64,000 bases of DNA. Source: Hemibagrus wyckioides. Lineage: Eukaryota; Chordata; Actinopteri; Siluriformes; Bagridae. A program made the position numbers and the translations under genes. The notes beneath the pieces were generated by a model. That model worked only from the letters and a program-made list of their open reading frames with translations. It had not been told where the DNA came from and did not search any database. Location of the stretch: NCBI RefSeq assembly GCF_019097595.1, contig NC_080710.1, forward strand, positions 12,515,280 to 12,579,279. Direction: 5' to 3'. Shown here piece after piece: positions 36,624 to 49,200 of this stretch. Position 1 is the stretch's first letter; each line of letters opens with the position of its first letter.

Positions 36624-39600
36624 TTAAATCATCATCAATTCTTCTTATTATTATTTGTGAAATAATAATCACAATGCAATAATAATTCCATTGCTTGCAT
36701 AATAACATTAAATGAACAATCTTTTATAATGTACTAATTTCAGGTCTATTTAAGAGATATTCATATTGAGTAGGATTAAAAAGTTGCTGGTATCTGAGGT
36801 GTAGAAGTGAAAGCATGTTTATTTACCTGTAGAGACAAACAAACGGTGAACTTTGGAGCGTACGTGAGGCCCGGAGCTGAACAAGGACACTGAGTACTTT
36901 CTCTGTGGTCGAAGATTCTTGAAATGATAGGAGCGGGCACTTCCAGCAAGAACCTGTGAGAACTTCTCTGCACTCTTTCTATCCACTTTTCCAGTGTAAA
37001 CTTTAGCTGAGGTTCCGTTTGAACTAATCAACTCATCTTCTTTTAGATCACCGTTTTGGCTTTTCTCTGCTTCCTCTGCATCATCCTCACTGCTTCTTTC
37101 TGACCAAACCTCCCTCCTAGTTACTGTGAAGTTCCTGAATACTCCTTGAGGAGCTTCCCATGTGATAACAAACCCTGTGGCAGTTATGTTGTGAACCTCA
37201 ACTGGTCCGAAGTCAATGAGTTTTGTTGTGCTCTCAACATGAATTTTAGGAGTTGTGATGTTTTTAAAATTGCTGTTTACTTTGCTCTTGCTAGAAGCAT
37301 CTTCTTTGAGACTGTGGTGCAAACTCTTATCTTTTTCACTGGTGGTGGTGGTTGCATTTACATTTACTTTCACTTTTGTTACAACTGTCGTCTCATCACC
37401 TTGTAGCAACTTCTTGCTTTTCTCATTTGACTTTTTTTCATTTACACTATCGACCTTTCCCCTTTGAGGTGATCCATCTTTAATGAGTGTGGGATTAGGC
37501 TTCTTTTCCGTTTTGATGAAAGTAGTCACATTGAACTTTTTTCCCACTCCCAATTTCGTTTCATCTGTAACGTCTTTAAGAACGTTTGCCACATTGCTCT
37601 GTAGTAAATTTTTGTCCTTCTCCATTGACATTGTTACACTGAGATGGCTGTCTTGCTTTGTCTTTTTAGATGAATCATCTTTAAGAAGCGTAACATTGCC
37701 CTGATGCAGCTTATTGTCCTTTTCAGGAGAAGCAGTTTTGTTTTCATGTTTCTGTACACTTTTTGGTTTATTTCCCAGTGGAACCTTAACAACTTTTGTC
37801 CTGCTCACTATTTTCCTTCCAGATGTTTGCTCTTTAAGAGGTGTGGCATTGCTCTGGCTCTTCCTCTCTTTTTCAGTAGCGTTAGTTACATTTAGATGCT
37901 TGTCCATTTTTGTCTTTCCTAGTGATGCTTCTTTAAGAGGCGTGATATTGCCCTGGTTTAACTTCTTGTCCTTTTCAGTGGAACCAGTCACATTTACATG
38001 TGTTTGCCCTTTTTGGCTTGTTGTTATCTCATCATCCTCTTGCAAATTCCTATCTACTTTTCTCTTCCCTGATAATCTGATAATCGGTAAGTTGTTACTT
38101 TGAGGCAACTTTGTGTCTTTTTCAATGGAAGTAGTCACAACTGAAAGTTTCTGTTCAGGTGATACTTCTTTAGGTTGTGTGATGTTGCCCTGGCTTAGCT
38201 TTTTGTCTGTTTCCACCCGTGTCTTTTCAGTTGATCCTTTTGAAAGTGTACCACTCTCTTTGGGTGACTTTTTGTCTGTCATGGTAGATGTAGTTGCATT
38301 TAGATGTTTTTTGAACATATTCTTTCCATGGCCTTTGTGTTGCTTCTTATCTCCTCCTTTTAACTCTTCTGTTGTATTTGCCTGCGTTTCCACCTTCGGA
38401 GTCACAGATGCTCCTCCTTTAAGAATCTTCGTAACACTGGTCTGGGATGGCTTTTTTTCATTTTCTGAAGTCACATTAGACAAAGACGGCTTCCCATACC
38501 TTGAATTGGTTTGAACGGTTTCATTTGCAGACAGGTTTGTGCCTGTTGACAGTTTCTTAACAGTGCTTTGAGTTACATTATGGCTCTGAGGCATATCTTT
38601 GTTCAGGGGAATTTTTTCAAAAGTTTCTGGACCTCTTGCTTGATCTTGATGCCTTTCCTCTTTGTCATTTGTACTGATTATTGTTTTGTTATCTTTTGAT
38701 GATGTTGTTATGACAGTGTTACTATCAGAAGACACCTCATTTTTCTTGGCACCTTTGAGAGTGAAAATTGCACTTGCCATTAAAAGTATATAACTTTCTG
38801 AAAAACTACATGTCTGTTTAAATATCATGTGTCTCACCTTTGCTGCAGTCAACGCCAGTATAACCAGACTGACACACACATTTTCTGTTGACACACTTTC
38901 CATTCTTGTTGCAGTTATTTGGGCACTGGACTTCAGAGCAGAGGGTGCCTATACACAGGGGCAAATATTCTGTTATTTGAGTGCAGGAGATTTATTCATA
39001 CATCATTAGAACGACATTATCCACTAATCATATTAAAACTTTAATCATTTAGCATAATTTGCTTGTATAACAGCACCTAATTACTAATCAGCTTGAGTGT
39101 CAGGGACTTTCTTTTCCTGTTCATTCTGTGTTTAGAAATAAAGAGAATTCGCATTGACAGTGAAAAAGAGGTGTGCAGTGGATTTCATCCCAAACTGAGC
39201 TTCTCCATGGATCTCAGCTCAAACACAAAAATAAGAATATAGGAATAGGAATAGTAACAATAATTTTAAAGATCACACTCACAATTATTTATGCTGTAAA
39301 CTTAACCTAATCATTTTAAAAGTTTGCTCATCAAAGTATCATTCTGTCCACATTAGTTATTAGCTTATACCCTTATCTGCCAAATAATGATGCTGTGGAC
39401 GTCCTTATACATGTTTATGACACTGCTACTAAAATACTCCAAATAAAACTATTATTAAGTGACATGCATTCAAGTGGTGCACATGAATTTAAAACATCTT
39501 ACACTTTTTCTTTAAAGCTGACATTTCCTTTTCCAGTATCTCTACTCGGTCCTTCAGTGCAGCCATCTCAGTCTCACAGCCTCCAGTGCAAGAACCTGGC

Positions 39601-39983
39601 ACCAGGTTGATGTGGTGCATCATCACCAGAGGAGAACCTGGTTTCAGACTCAGTTCTGTTTCCTGTGCTTTGCTGGTGTTGACCGCGTCTTTTTGAGGCT
39701 CCTTCTGAATGCAGCCTTCAGTGATGACAACTTTGATGGGCGAGCTTGAGGGAGGCTTCTCTTTGGAGGGTTTCTTAACACTAGGAGTCTCAGGAGGCAT
39801 TGTCGTAGAGACCAGGGTCTGACTGACATTACTGATTTTTGTGGCAGAAGAAAGTTTTTGTTTGATATTGGGTGTCGTGATAGTATGAGGTGCTGTTTTA
39901 GTGGAATTTTTCCTCTCGCCTATTGAGGCTTGATGAGTAGGAAAAGGGATTAGCAAGAAGAGGAAAACCAGGAAGATGAGCAT
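31913..39983 (-). CDS. tnxb: Tenascin, short tenascin-X type (1 EGF, 4 FN3, fibrinogen-like)
   Basis: Secreted extracellular-matrix glycoprotein. Exons: 39983-39503, 38948-38838, 38752-36827, 35819-35697, 35609-35466, 35389-35270, 35188-35033, 34823-34699, 34068-33936, 33852-33701, 33569-33473, 33391-33230, 33141-32978, 32020-31913; all phases join to 1333 residues. In order: a signal peptide (1-20), a Ser/Thr-rich stretch, the tenascin oligomerisation heptads ([19 protein letters not shown], about 130-160), one tenascin EGF repeat with six cysteines (161-197), a long cysteine-free linker (198-707), four FN3 domains (708-839, 840-928, 929-1020, 1021-1106) and a fibrinogen-like domain (1107-1333) with [21 protein letters not shown] and [15 protein letters not shown]3 domains 2-4 are each split over two exons, as in other tenascins. 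Assignment to tenascin-X rests mainly on its position between C4 and CYP21; mammalian TNXB is far longer. Confidence 0.85.
32866..32901 (+). repeat. (AT)n microsatellite
   Basis: About 17 AT units about 80 bases downstream of tenascin exon 13, within the last intron. Confidence 0.9.
34244..34620 (+). mobile_element. Tc1 transposase 3' remnant in a tenascin intron
   Basis: Begins TATATACAAAAGTTAGTGGACACC, a decayed terminus of the same superfamily. Near 34450 it keeps the end of the transposase catalytic domain ([17 protein letters not shown] with one base change, then [13 protein letters not shown]). Lies between tenascin exons 8 and 9. Confidence 0.6.
34624..34695 (+). repeat. 24-bp minisatellite (3 units) beside a tenascin splice donor
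   Basis: Three copies of a 24-base unit built on TGCCAAATATACATCTGGCA reach to within a few bases of the donor of exon 8 (34699). On the minus strand the unit reads in frame as MPDVYLAY. Confidence 0.9.
35975..36235 (+). repeat. Dispersed repeat with AGATGCCAATCAG core (copy 2)
   Basis: GTTGCAGGGAACCTGGAGCC, AGATGCCAATCAGCTTACAC, CATGTCTTTGGACTAGGGGG and GTAACCACTAATG, inside tenascin intron 3. Confidence 0.55.
36575..36622 (+). repeat. (AAT)n microsatellite
   Basis: About 16 units in tenascin intron 3. Confidence 0.95.
37210..38752 (-). other. Sequon-rich repeat linker of the tenascin (within exon 3)
   Basis: Residues of about 198-707 lack cysteine and are rich in Lys, Ser, Thr, Asn and Glu. 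I count at least 15 N-X-S/T sequons. A degenerate unit of about 30-35 residues recurs, with cores such as [37 protein letters not shown] and [16 protein letters not shown], followed by KTKxDxHLNVT-like stretches. The segment sits where mammalian tenascin-X has its EGF array. It reads as an extended, probably glycosylated spacer. Confidence 0.8.
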
Positions 39984-40917
39984 AATGACTGGATGACAGG
40001 AAAACAGTCAATGCTTTGGGTAGAGGTTGAAAATCTACTTTGATAATACAGACGTAGAAGAGAGAAATCCTGGTACTGGTTTATAAATTGCTGGCCAAAT
40101 CTTATGTATTAACTGAAAAAGAAAGACCATACAAGCAGGAGTGATTTATCAAAATATATATCTATACTCATAGAACATATTGAATCTTACATGTGCTGCC
40201 ACCATCATCCATCATCCAAAAAATAAATAAATAAACAAATAAATAAAAATGTTGAAAAAAGTATGATTTACGAGTTTTCAGCCAAACCCAAACCCAAGAA
40301 TGTACTCTTCATACCATGCAGAGTTAAGATGTGTACAGAAGATACGAATGAGCTCAATATTCAATATTTAGCAAGAAAAAAACCTGCCAACAGGACTGTA
40401 TATTTAACAGAGGTACACTGTGTATTCAGCCTGTGAAGGAGGCCAATGTCCTTGGCTTGACTCTTATATAATATCTGGAATACTGAATATTCCCAACTGC
40501 AAAAACAGTTGAGGTACAGATAACTCTTACTTCTCCTGAATAAAAAAAATAAATAAATAAATAAATAAATTCAAATGAGAGTTTAACATATTCAAGCTTC
40601 AAAAAAACTAAAGGACAAAAAATGGTTTTAAAGGACAAGTTTCCAGTGTATCCTTTAATACTGCACCGCTATTTTATACACTTTTTGATTAATAATTTGC
40701 ACAGAAATTTGATTTGAAAATAGATTAAAACACTGTAAATTCACCGAATCTCTGGAATGCACAATATACTACATATTTTCATTCTTTTACTTATTCATTC
40801 ATAAACATTTAATGTATATTGTATATTTTCTGTCTTGTAAAACAGTTTGTAAATCCATTACAGCAGCAACACAATGAAAATGCATCGAAGCTTAGAAGCA
40901 GTATTATTATAGAAACT

Positions 40918-41028
40918 CACTTGGGCTCTGACTTGAACTGCTATTGTGTGGCTCCCTCCATCTGCTTTAAGAACCTCCAATGGTGAGATGCTAGAAGGAA
41001 GAAAGATTGCATGAGATCCACCACTACC
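40918..41028 (-). other. Possible non-coding first exon of tenascin
   Basis: On the minus strand this block is preceded by CCTCCTCAG and followed by CAA|GTGAGT. About 12 bases before the tenascin ATG there is an acceptor-like tract (CCTGTCATCCAG, near 39990), so a spliced 5' UTR is plausible. There is no transcript evidence. Confidence 0.25.
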
Positions 41029-42374
41029 TGAGGAGGGAGGCAACCAAACCTATGTACTTAAATGTAACACCCAAATTCCCCGCCTCTCACCTGATTTACG
41101 GTATGTTCTGTTGAGATGCAAGTTAAACACACAGTCCTATATTCAGTTGCACACAGTCCTATATTTATGCTGAAAAAAAGAAATGATATTATTCTGGCAT
41201 TCCCTTTATTTGTAATCCATCTTTTAAACCCTTTTTACCATTTCCTCTGCCAGAATGGAAATCAACTCATCAGACATTTACATTTAATTAATACATAAGA
41301 TTTACAATTATTTTAGTACTGCAAGTCTGATATAAAATGATTCAGGACTATGTTGGTTTGAGTGTGAGATGTTTTCCCCCCCTGTTAGGATAACCTTACA
41401 CTGTGTTTTAGTGGTTGAAGATATGCCTTCAAATTTTAGATGTTTATGAGCAAGAACTTGGGGCATCCTTAAAAGCAGAAAATGGTTTGATATCACCATT
41501 TACTTAGAAGATAGAAATGTTTGTGTGAAAAAAACAATTTCTTTTTTGTTTTTTTTTTGGAACTTTTCTTTGAATATTGCACCTAGAAGCCTAGGGAAAA
41601 CATACTTATGAAAACCTGGAAAACAAATTCTTAAAGACTTAAGTGTCTACTTTCATATGAACTATTAAGCACCACTGTGGAGTGTAAAAATGAGAAAGAA
41701 AATCAATGGTGAACATGTGCACAAAAAAACAGACCTCTGGTAAAAAATAAGGTCATATGGGATACAAATGAACATGAAGCAGATACTAATCACATGAAAT
41801 GAACATAAATTCAAGCATATACCCATACCAACACAGGCTCATGCTCAGTGGCCTCATACATCTATTATTTCACTGCAGATATATAAATCTTAGTCATATA
41901 GGATATGTAGAGTAGTTTTCCTCCTCTATGCCAACGTGTTACGGTGTTAGGATTTTTCTCCCCTTTCCAGTGGAACATAAAGAAGGCTTGTCACTACCCC
42001 CAGCTGTATCACGATGGGTGGTCTGTTCTCAACAGTATTCCTCTACCCAGACCTATTTCACAGGATGTCCCATTAGACCAATGTTAGTTCCTCAGTGTGT
42101 CTGAGCTGACCTTTCCCTTTTTCACTAGGGCTAGTTCCTGGGCTTGATGCAGTTATGAGTGTACACAGCCATGTGGAAGCTCATCAAATGCAATTTTACA
42201 GATTAATGATAACAGGTAAAAATCTGAATTTCTTAAAATGTTAAGTGAGAACACAGACTAGATTTATTTACTAAGGAACATCTGTTACTCTGCTGATAGA
42301 CTGATTAAATATGAGCATACTCCACTACTCTGCTATATAGTGCCAAGTGAGCAATTTTTTTTAATATAGGTGTG

Positions 42375-42620
42375 TATGTACACTAATCAGCCATAAGATT
42401 AAAGACATCTGCCTAATATTGTGTAGGTCTCTGGAAGTATTTTGTGTAGACCTCTAAAGGTGTGCTGTGGTATCTGACACCAAGACATTAGCAGCAGATC
42501 CTTTAATTCCTATAAGCTGGAGGTGGGGCCTCCATTGATCAGATTTGTGTGTCCAGCACATCCCATAGTTGCTCAATTGAGATTTGGAGAATTGGGAGAT
42601 TTGGAGGCCAGATCAACACC
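42375..42620. mobile_element. Second copy of the same DNA-transposon-like repeat
   Basis: Starts CACTAATCAGCCATAAGATT, then GACACCAAGACATTAGCAGC and GGTGGGGCCTCCATTGATCA. Lies between C4 and tenascin. Confidence 0.5.
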
Positions 42621-43655
42621 TTGAACTTGTCATGTTCCTGGAACCATTACTGAACAATTTTTGCAGTGTATCAGGTTTTGGGATCTCTGTTTTGGTTTAG
42701 ATGCTCTGACCTTACATCCATACTCTACAGTAAGTTACAGTATATGGGAAGGACATTTTTAACCCACACTGGTAGTCATATAAAAAGATTCCTTTCTTCT
42801 ATACAACTGAAAATATATGCATTTCAAAACATTATTTATATTTGCATTTATTGGTACTAAAATAACAAGAAGTTTAATGGTGATAGAAAGACAAGGCAGC
42901 CATTCATTTGGTCCTGATTGAAGTGATGGCCAAAGCCCCCGGTTGCTTACATTGGACTGGCCTTCAGAGATTGAAATAATATTAGTGCTTAAAGCTTTAG
43001 TTTATTCATGTTCCCCTTTAGCTGTCAGCCTTCTGCTGAATCTCCTGACCTTCACCCATTACCTTCCTACCGTTTCCTTCCTGGATTGTTTGTGCTTCCT
43101 CTCCTCCTCTCTCACTGCTCTCTATACTTTCTGCTCCACATGAAAGCATTCTCTCTGCTTTTCCCAGCAGGGTTAAATCACTCACTCGTTTTATTTAAGC
43201 AATTGATATCTCATAGTTTTTGAGGAGCATTTTAAGAATAAGCATTTGCAGTTTTGGGTTTGAATGTGGCTCTGTCCTGCCCTTTTCATACGTACAGACT
43301 GTTTAGAGTTTACCTGAGCACAAAGGCTCCTCTCACATACTTCACCTCATGATGAAGGTAGAGGGTGGGCAAACCTCTACAAAATAAACAGGAGAATTGG
43401 CAGGAAAAATGAATCACCCCACTCTGAACTGCTGAGCGAGGCTCGATCACTGGGCGGCCATGAATTGGAAGGGTTTGTACAGGTGAAAGAGCTAGCCAAA
43501 TGCATAAGTGTGGGGATATGCCAACGTAAGCATGTGCTATCATGTGGTCACCTGTGTGTGGTCAGTGGTTTCTAGCTTCTTGAATCATTTTGCTGAAATT
43601 TGATGGAAGGTTGATTGCATCTTGAAACCTTTTTTAGTTGTGTGTTGGATTAACT

Positions 43656-43661
43656 TTTATT
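43656..43661 (-). terminator. Candidate poly(A) signal for C4
   Basis: AATAAA on the minus strand about 600 bases after the C4 stop. No exact match was seen nearer, so a variant hexamer closer in cannot be excluded. Confidence 0.25.
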
Positions 43662-44262
43662 TTGACATACACATTGCTTTTAGGTTAATTGTTTTAATTT
43701 GGAGGAATGTGTTACACTTTTTAAGGAGCAAAAGCTCTGTACATGTAGTACGTATGTAAATAAACAGAGTCGAGAAAACGTCCGAATGATTTCTAAGATA
43801 ATAAATGACTTGTTGCAAAAGCTAGCTAAATTTCCAGTAGAATGATACAAAAATAGCAAGATGACATGAACTAAAAGCACATTAAAAGTAAACTGAGTAG
43901 TACATACATTTGCCTAAAGAGTGTAAGAATAATTAGAAATAATTATTTCTGTTGCTGATTGTAGAAAATAAAATAAAAAATAGAAATTAAAGATTCCAAA
44001 CCTGTGACATTATAAGCCTTTCCTTCTGATAACCAATGAAGTAACAATATTCAGAAGTCAAATTAGTCAGGAGAGAGAGTGAAGTGAATTCTATGCTACT
44101 GTTTCTGTCCAGTCAGAGTGTGGTCACTTCTAGACTTCTACATTTTGGAGCAGAATCTCAGTGAAAGAAACCAGATGGTCCCTAATGTGCAATCACTTTG
44201 TACTAAGGCTATTCCATTCAGGTGCACTTATTCTACCATAATGCTGTCATTGATTGACTAGA

Positions 44263-46179
44263 TTACTGGGAGCAGCCATTAATTAGGTATTCTTGTCGGA
44301 AATCTGTAAATCCCTTGCAGTATGAGCGCATGAGTGATGCTTTGCATTTATTCTTGGTCGGCTTTGGCTCCACCCAAGTATTTGAATCCAAAAGGTAAAC
44401 CATTCTGAAAGAGAGACGGGGCATGTATGAGGTTTATAAATTTACATAGAATTGTATTAGCACTACACACTAAAGAAAATAAAAACACTGCAAAAATATT
44501 TAGAACAGTTGTCGTCTAGTACACATGATTCAACACAAAAGTGCAAGATAACTGGACACTCACTGTCCATTTATGTCAGTGGTCAAGCCGTCTCTGCCCA
44601 TGATGAGGTACTCCCCTAGATTCAGCTGACTCTTACAATGTTTCCGCTTGGCAAAAACACGAGTATCATCGATAGCCACATTAACATCTCCCTCTATGAG
44701 ATTTGAGACAAGCAGTCAACAGTACTGATATCAGCAAACCAAAAATCAGAGACCAAGATACTGAGCATATAAAAAGGCTTATATTATAAAGACTTACTGA
44801 ATTTGAGGACCTCGGTCACAGTGGTGTGGTAAAAGATAAATGATTTTTTATCCTCCTCAGAAGTCACATTGACCATGAAGCCTGCAACACAACCATTAAC
44901 AGTTACAACACACAAAGTAGGAGCTGTTCGGCTGTTCTCTGTAGACCACATGTTTTTCCTTCTTATCAAGGCTTTGTGGGCAAAAATTCAGTTTTCTCGC
45001 CACACTTCAAATAATCATTCTGAAAAATAAAAAATAAAACACACTACATATAGAAAAGCAAAGGCACATGGATTTAACCGCCAAGATTCCAGCCAATGAG
45101 CAAAGTCCTGAAAAATATGTTATTTTAACTTTCCACACATTCACCAAAGTAAAACCAATTCCAATTTGAATTAGCCAACTAGAAAAACTTCCCACATTCA
45201 AATGAAAACATAAAAGATATAAAGATGACAGATCACAATTTCTAAGTAGATAAAAATCTAAAAAAAAAAATTGGGGTTAAATATTTTGCCCAACAGACGA
45301 CAACAGAATTAGAGCTATAGTTTTTTTTTTTTTTTTTTAAACAAATACCAACCATAATCAGCTAGAGGCTGGTAGCAAACATGCTTGAAGCGGTCGTCTT
45401 TTCTGATATTTAGTTTTGATGGATCTTTTTCTTTGAAACAAGCCCCTGCAAACAAGTGAAAACTGTATCAGTAACTGTAATAGTAACTTTTGTTTAGATT
45501 TTATTTTCATTGTGTAAACAAGATCATGCTCTTCTGCAAAGCTGCCATGAACAGAGAAGGGACAGAGAATGGTTTAGCACAGAATTAAGCATTACAACTC
45601 TATTCCCATCCTGCTTCACATTACATCACATTAAATAATAGTTTTGATATATATTGGCTAAAAATATTTGGCAGCCAAAAAAAGTATTTTATATATATAT
45701 TCTTTTTCAGTTATATTCATTATATCATTTTTGATACATTAAATAACTATAAGTTCAAGCTCAAGGCCTACTTTCAGCACACTGGCACACTTCATTCACG
45801 CAAAGAGTAGACACCATCTTGCTCCTTTTTGGGGCACCATAGAATATCGTGCATCTTCTTTCTGTGGAAGCAAGTGGGGATAAGAGTTTATATACAGTAT
45901 GTTATAATTACAATGTGAAAAACTCACTCTTAAGTCAGTAGGTTATGACTCAAATGTCACTGGAAAGAAATCACCGAGATATACGATGAACTCTGTGGAG
46001 ATGTCATATTAACTACAGTAAAAAAAACAGCAAAAGTTCCTACCTGGTTCATAATAGTCATAGAATGTAGCAGGAGCAGGCTGCAGCAAGCCTATTGGCA
46101 CCTTTTGTACAGCTCTAAATTCAATACATTCTTTACCACTATATATCTGTAGACAGAGGCCACAGGGTTAGTTAGATGC

Positions 46180-46212
<33 letters not shown>

Positions 46213-49200
46213 TGGCTTATTTGTCTCACCTCATTAAAATATAACAGGACCCTTCCATTTGCAAACTCGTAGTGAGAGATGAATGGGGCTTCTGCATTTT
46301 TTAACTGTTTTAAAATGGTGAGATAATGTTAGGTAAATTTCGCATGTAAAAAAATTGTAATTAAATAATATTTAAAATAATTTTAAATCATTTAAAACAT
46401 TTTTAATTTTAATTATTATCAGTGAACATGGATCAGCTAAACCATTTAAAATTATAATATACAGAACCAATGGTACCACTCACCTGATCCAGATCCTCAG
46501 TTTCCGGCTGAAAGCCACTGAGTAATGTGATATCAGCAATAGCCATGCCTGTGAGATTCCGCTCCATGGAGAGACTGCAGTTAAAGAGACACACTGAAAC
46601 TGTTAGTCTGCAGGTCTTGAGATCACACACCTTTAATGTCTACATGCATTAGGCATACAATTCCACTGAGCTTCAGAGATGCAGTGAAACAGAATAGTGA
46701 GTTTTCCTGACCTGACGCACACATTGTACACTATTTTTTCAGAGTTCTGGCTCGAATCTGTGTCCCGTCTGCGTCTGGTGCGAGCATCAAACCACTCGAT
46801 GGCCGAGCGAGGGAAATCTTCCTCCTCCTTCCTTTCCGCCTCATAATTATAACTGTAGTCATACTCATAGTTGTCTATTATTTTAGCTGCAAAAAATAAC
46901 ATTTGTTTACTCAAGAAATCAAATATCCTTTCTGCAAAAATTTCATCATTTGTTTCCAACACCCAACTCTGCAGGTCTTCTTGAGTAAAGTGTAATGTAA
47001 AGTAATTCATGGAGGAAGAAGAGGAAGAAAAATAGAAGAAAAGAAGATGACATATAGACAGATAGACTCCAGGTTCCCTGTGACTCCAAAAGTAGAAGCT
47101 GTGTAGAGAAGGGAATGGAATAAATAAAACCCTCAAATTGTAAACATGTATTACTTCCTTACCTTCATATTCTAATTTGCCGGTCACTGTCACAGTTATT
47201 GCCACTTGACTACATTGGGAGGAAGTGTCTGGGACGTAGTAAGCCTTCACCACCTATGAAGAGCAATAGAAAGATCAGCTCTCTCAGCATCTGACACTTT
47301 AGAGATGGAAGGTATTTGTTAAAGTCTGCATTACCTTTACTTTTGCTTGGCCTTTCCCTGAAAACTTTGCCTGGATGTTACTTCCCAGCAGTCTCTGAAA
47401 CAAAGACGACAAAATTCATGCCAAAAGAACAAATCTGCTCCTGCTCTAAATGAACACAGTGATCAAAAGGATAATCATGATTGGTAAAATGTTGAATGCC
47501 TGAATAGCTTAAAATAGCCAAAATCTGCAATTTGACCACATTCTTGTGATGTGCTGTTTCTGGTGAATGAATTACCCAGCAGGCCACAGAGCACAAATCT
47601 GTTTACCTGTAAATCTGTCTCCACTTTCTCGCCTTTCTTGTTTATGGCCAGATTCTCTATTTTATTCCTCCTCAAACTGGTGAACTGCACTTTTACATCT
47701 AAAGGTTCCTCTATAGGTAAACTTTTTGCATACTCTGAGAGCGCTTCCAAAGCGATAATTGTATCCTACAAACAAAATAATTTAATTAGTTTGACCATTT
47801 CAACAGAAGTTGTCTTCTTTATAATGTAATGCTTTGCATTTTTCCAACAGTCAAACAATACAAAGGGTAAAAGCCTAAAATTATGGTCTGACTATCTGAC
47901 TCTCGCTCACCTGTGTGGACTTGAACCCGCCTTCATAGTTCTCTTGGGAGGCCAGGAAGCAGACGGCCATTTTCGCTTCTTCAAAATCTTTATTTTTTAA
48001 AGCAGCAAGAAGAGCATATGCAGTGGTCTCAACTGTAAGAGCCACTGCTGAGGGAACCAGATTTTGCTTTTTCTCATCTTGCAATCGCAGGTCCTCATTA
48101 TCCCGCCACACCTTACAGTCACCCTCTGAATGGAGAAAGATAGCAGAGGAAGTTTTTTTTTCCAGAACAAGGCACAGGTAATATGTTATTTATTACATAC
48201 AGCTGTGGTTGACATGTGCCACTTCCCAGCAAATGGATAAAACAAATAATTATTTGCCATTAAGTTATTTATTACCTTTTTTTGCCATAGATTTAAGTCT
48301 TGCCCAAGCTGACAAAGCCACTGGATTGTCTTCAAGGCAGAGGGATAAGCAATAGGTTGTAATAGCCAGAGAAAAGGGCCTTCGTAGTTCATCGACACGC
48401 AGAAGGAGATATCTAGCGGCATTAGAAATGCTTCTGGTCTAAAAGTCAGGCACAAAAATGACTAATCAACTTATATGCTTCTGTACTGTCTATTATTTTA
48501 CAAAAAATCTGTTCTGTGATCTTTCTTGACTTGAACTATTGAGAACTTTACTGAAATATTGCACCCAATATACTAAGTGTTACATATTAAATGCAACAAT
48601 GCAATGTTAATATTTGAGTTTGAACAAATGTTTAATTCTGTTGTTACAATGTCATCTATCTGCATACACTGATACTGCATACACAGTGTTAATTACCACA
48701 GCATCAGTTTCCTGGTCCATGAAAGGAAGGGAGCGATTAAGAGCAATGGCTATGAAAGCGGTGAGGGAGGCATCTTGTTCAACACCTCCAATTCCACCCT
48801 GAAAAGAAAACAGCATAAAAGCAACACAAGGTCTTGGTAACTGTGTTTTTGGCTATGAACAAAAAGCTAAACGTAAATGAACTTGTGATATCATGTGCGA
48901 GTCTTTTATCTTGTTGTGTAATGAGAAACTAATATAATTCAAAAGAAAAGGCAAAACATTTCCTGACCTGCATTTCTCTGTGAATGACTGGATTACGATC
49001 TATGAATGACCCGTCTTCTTCCTGATGGGTGATAAGGTAATTGACTGAATTCCGAATTTCAAGTTGTGAGACGATCAATTTGTCTTCTGTTACTGCTAAC
49101 TCACAATCGGCCACAAGAGATAACACCTTCACTACCAGGGCAGTTAGCCTAGAGGGAAGCAGTGGGAGATGAGCAGATGGCAGTTTTTATGTTACACCAT

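Larger units (their letters stand above)
39984..44262. other. Spacer between tenascin and C4
   Basis: Holds the C4 3' UTR, the tenascin promoter, a possible non-coding tenascin exon (40918-41028) and one DNA-transposon-like repeat (42375-42620). AT-rich; no other coding sequence recognised. Confidence 0.6.

Noticed and set aside
37255..38514. Several open frames on the plus strand opposite the tenascin linker
   Set aside because: They are complements of a low-complexity Lys/Ser/Thr-rich coding exon and show no independent coding character.
38753..38903. Upstream extension of the long tenascin frame to a methionine at 38903
   Set aside because: The stretch crosses the EGF exon in another frame and then intron sequence. 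The acceptor TTTTCACTCTCAAAG before 38752 with matching phase gives the real exon start.
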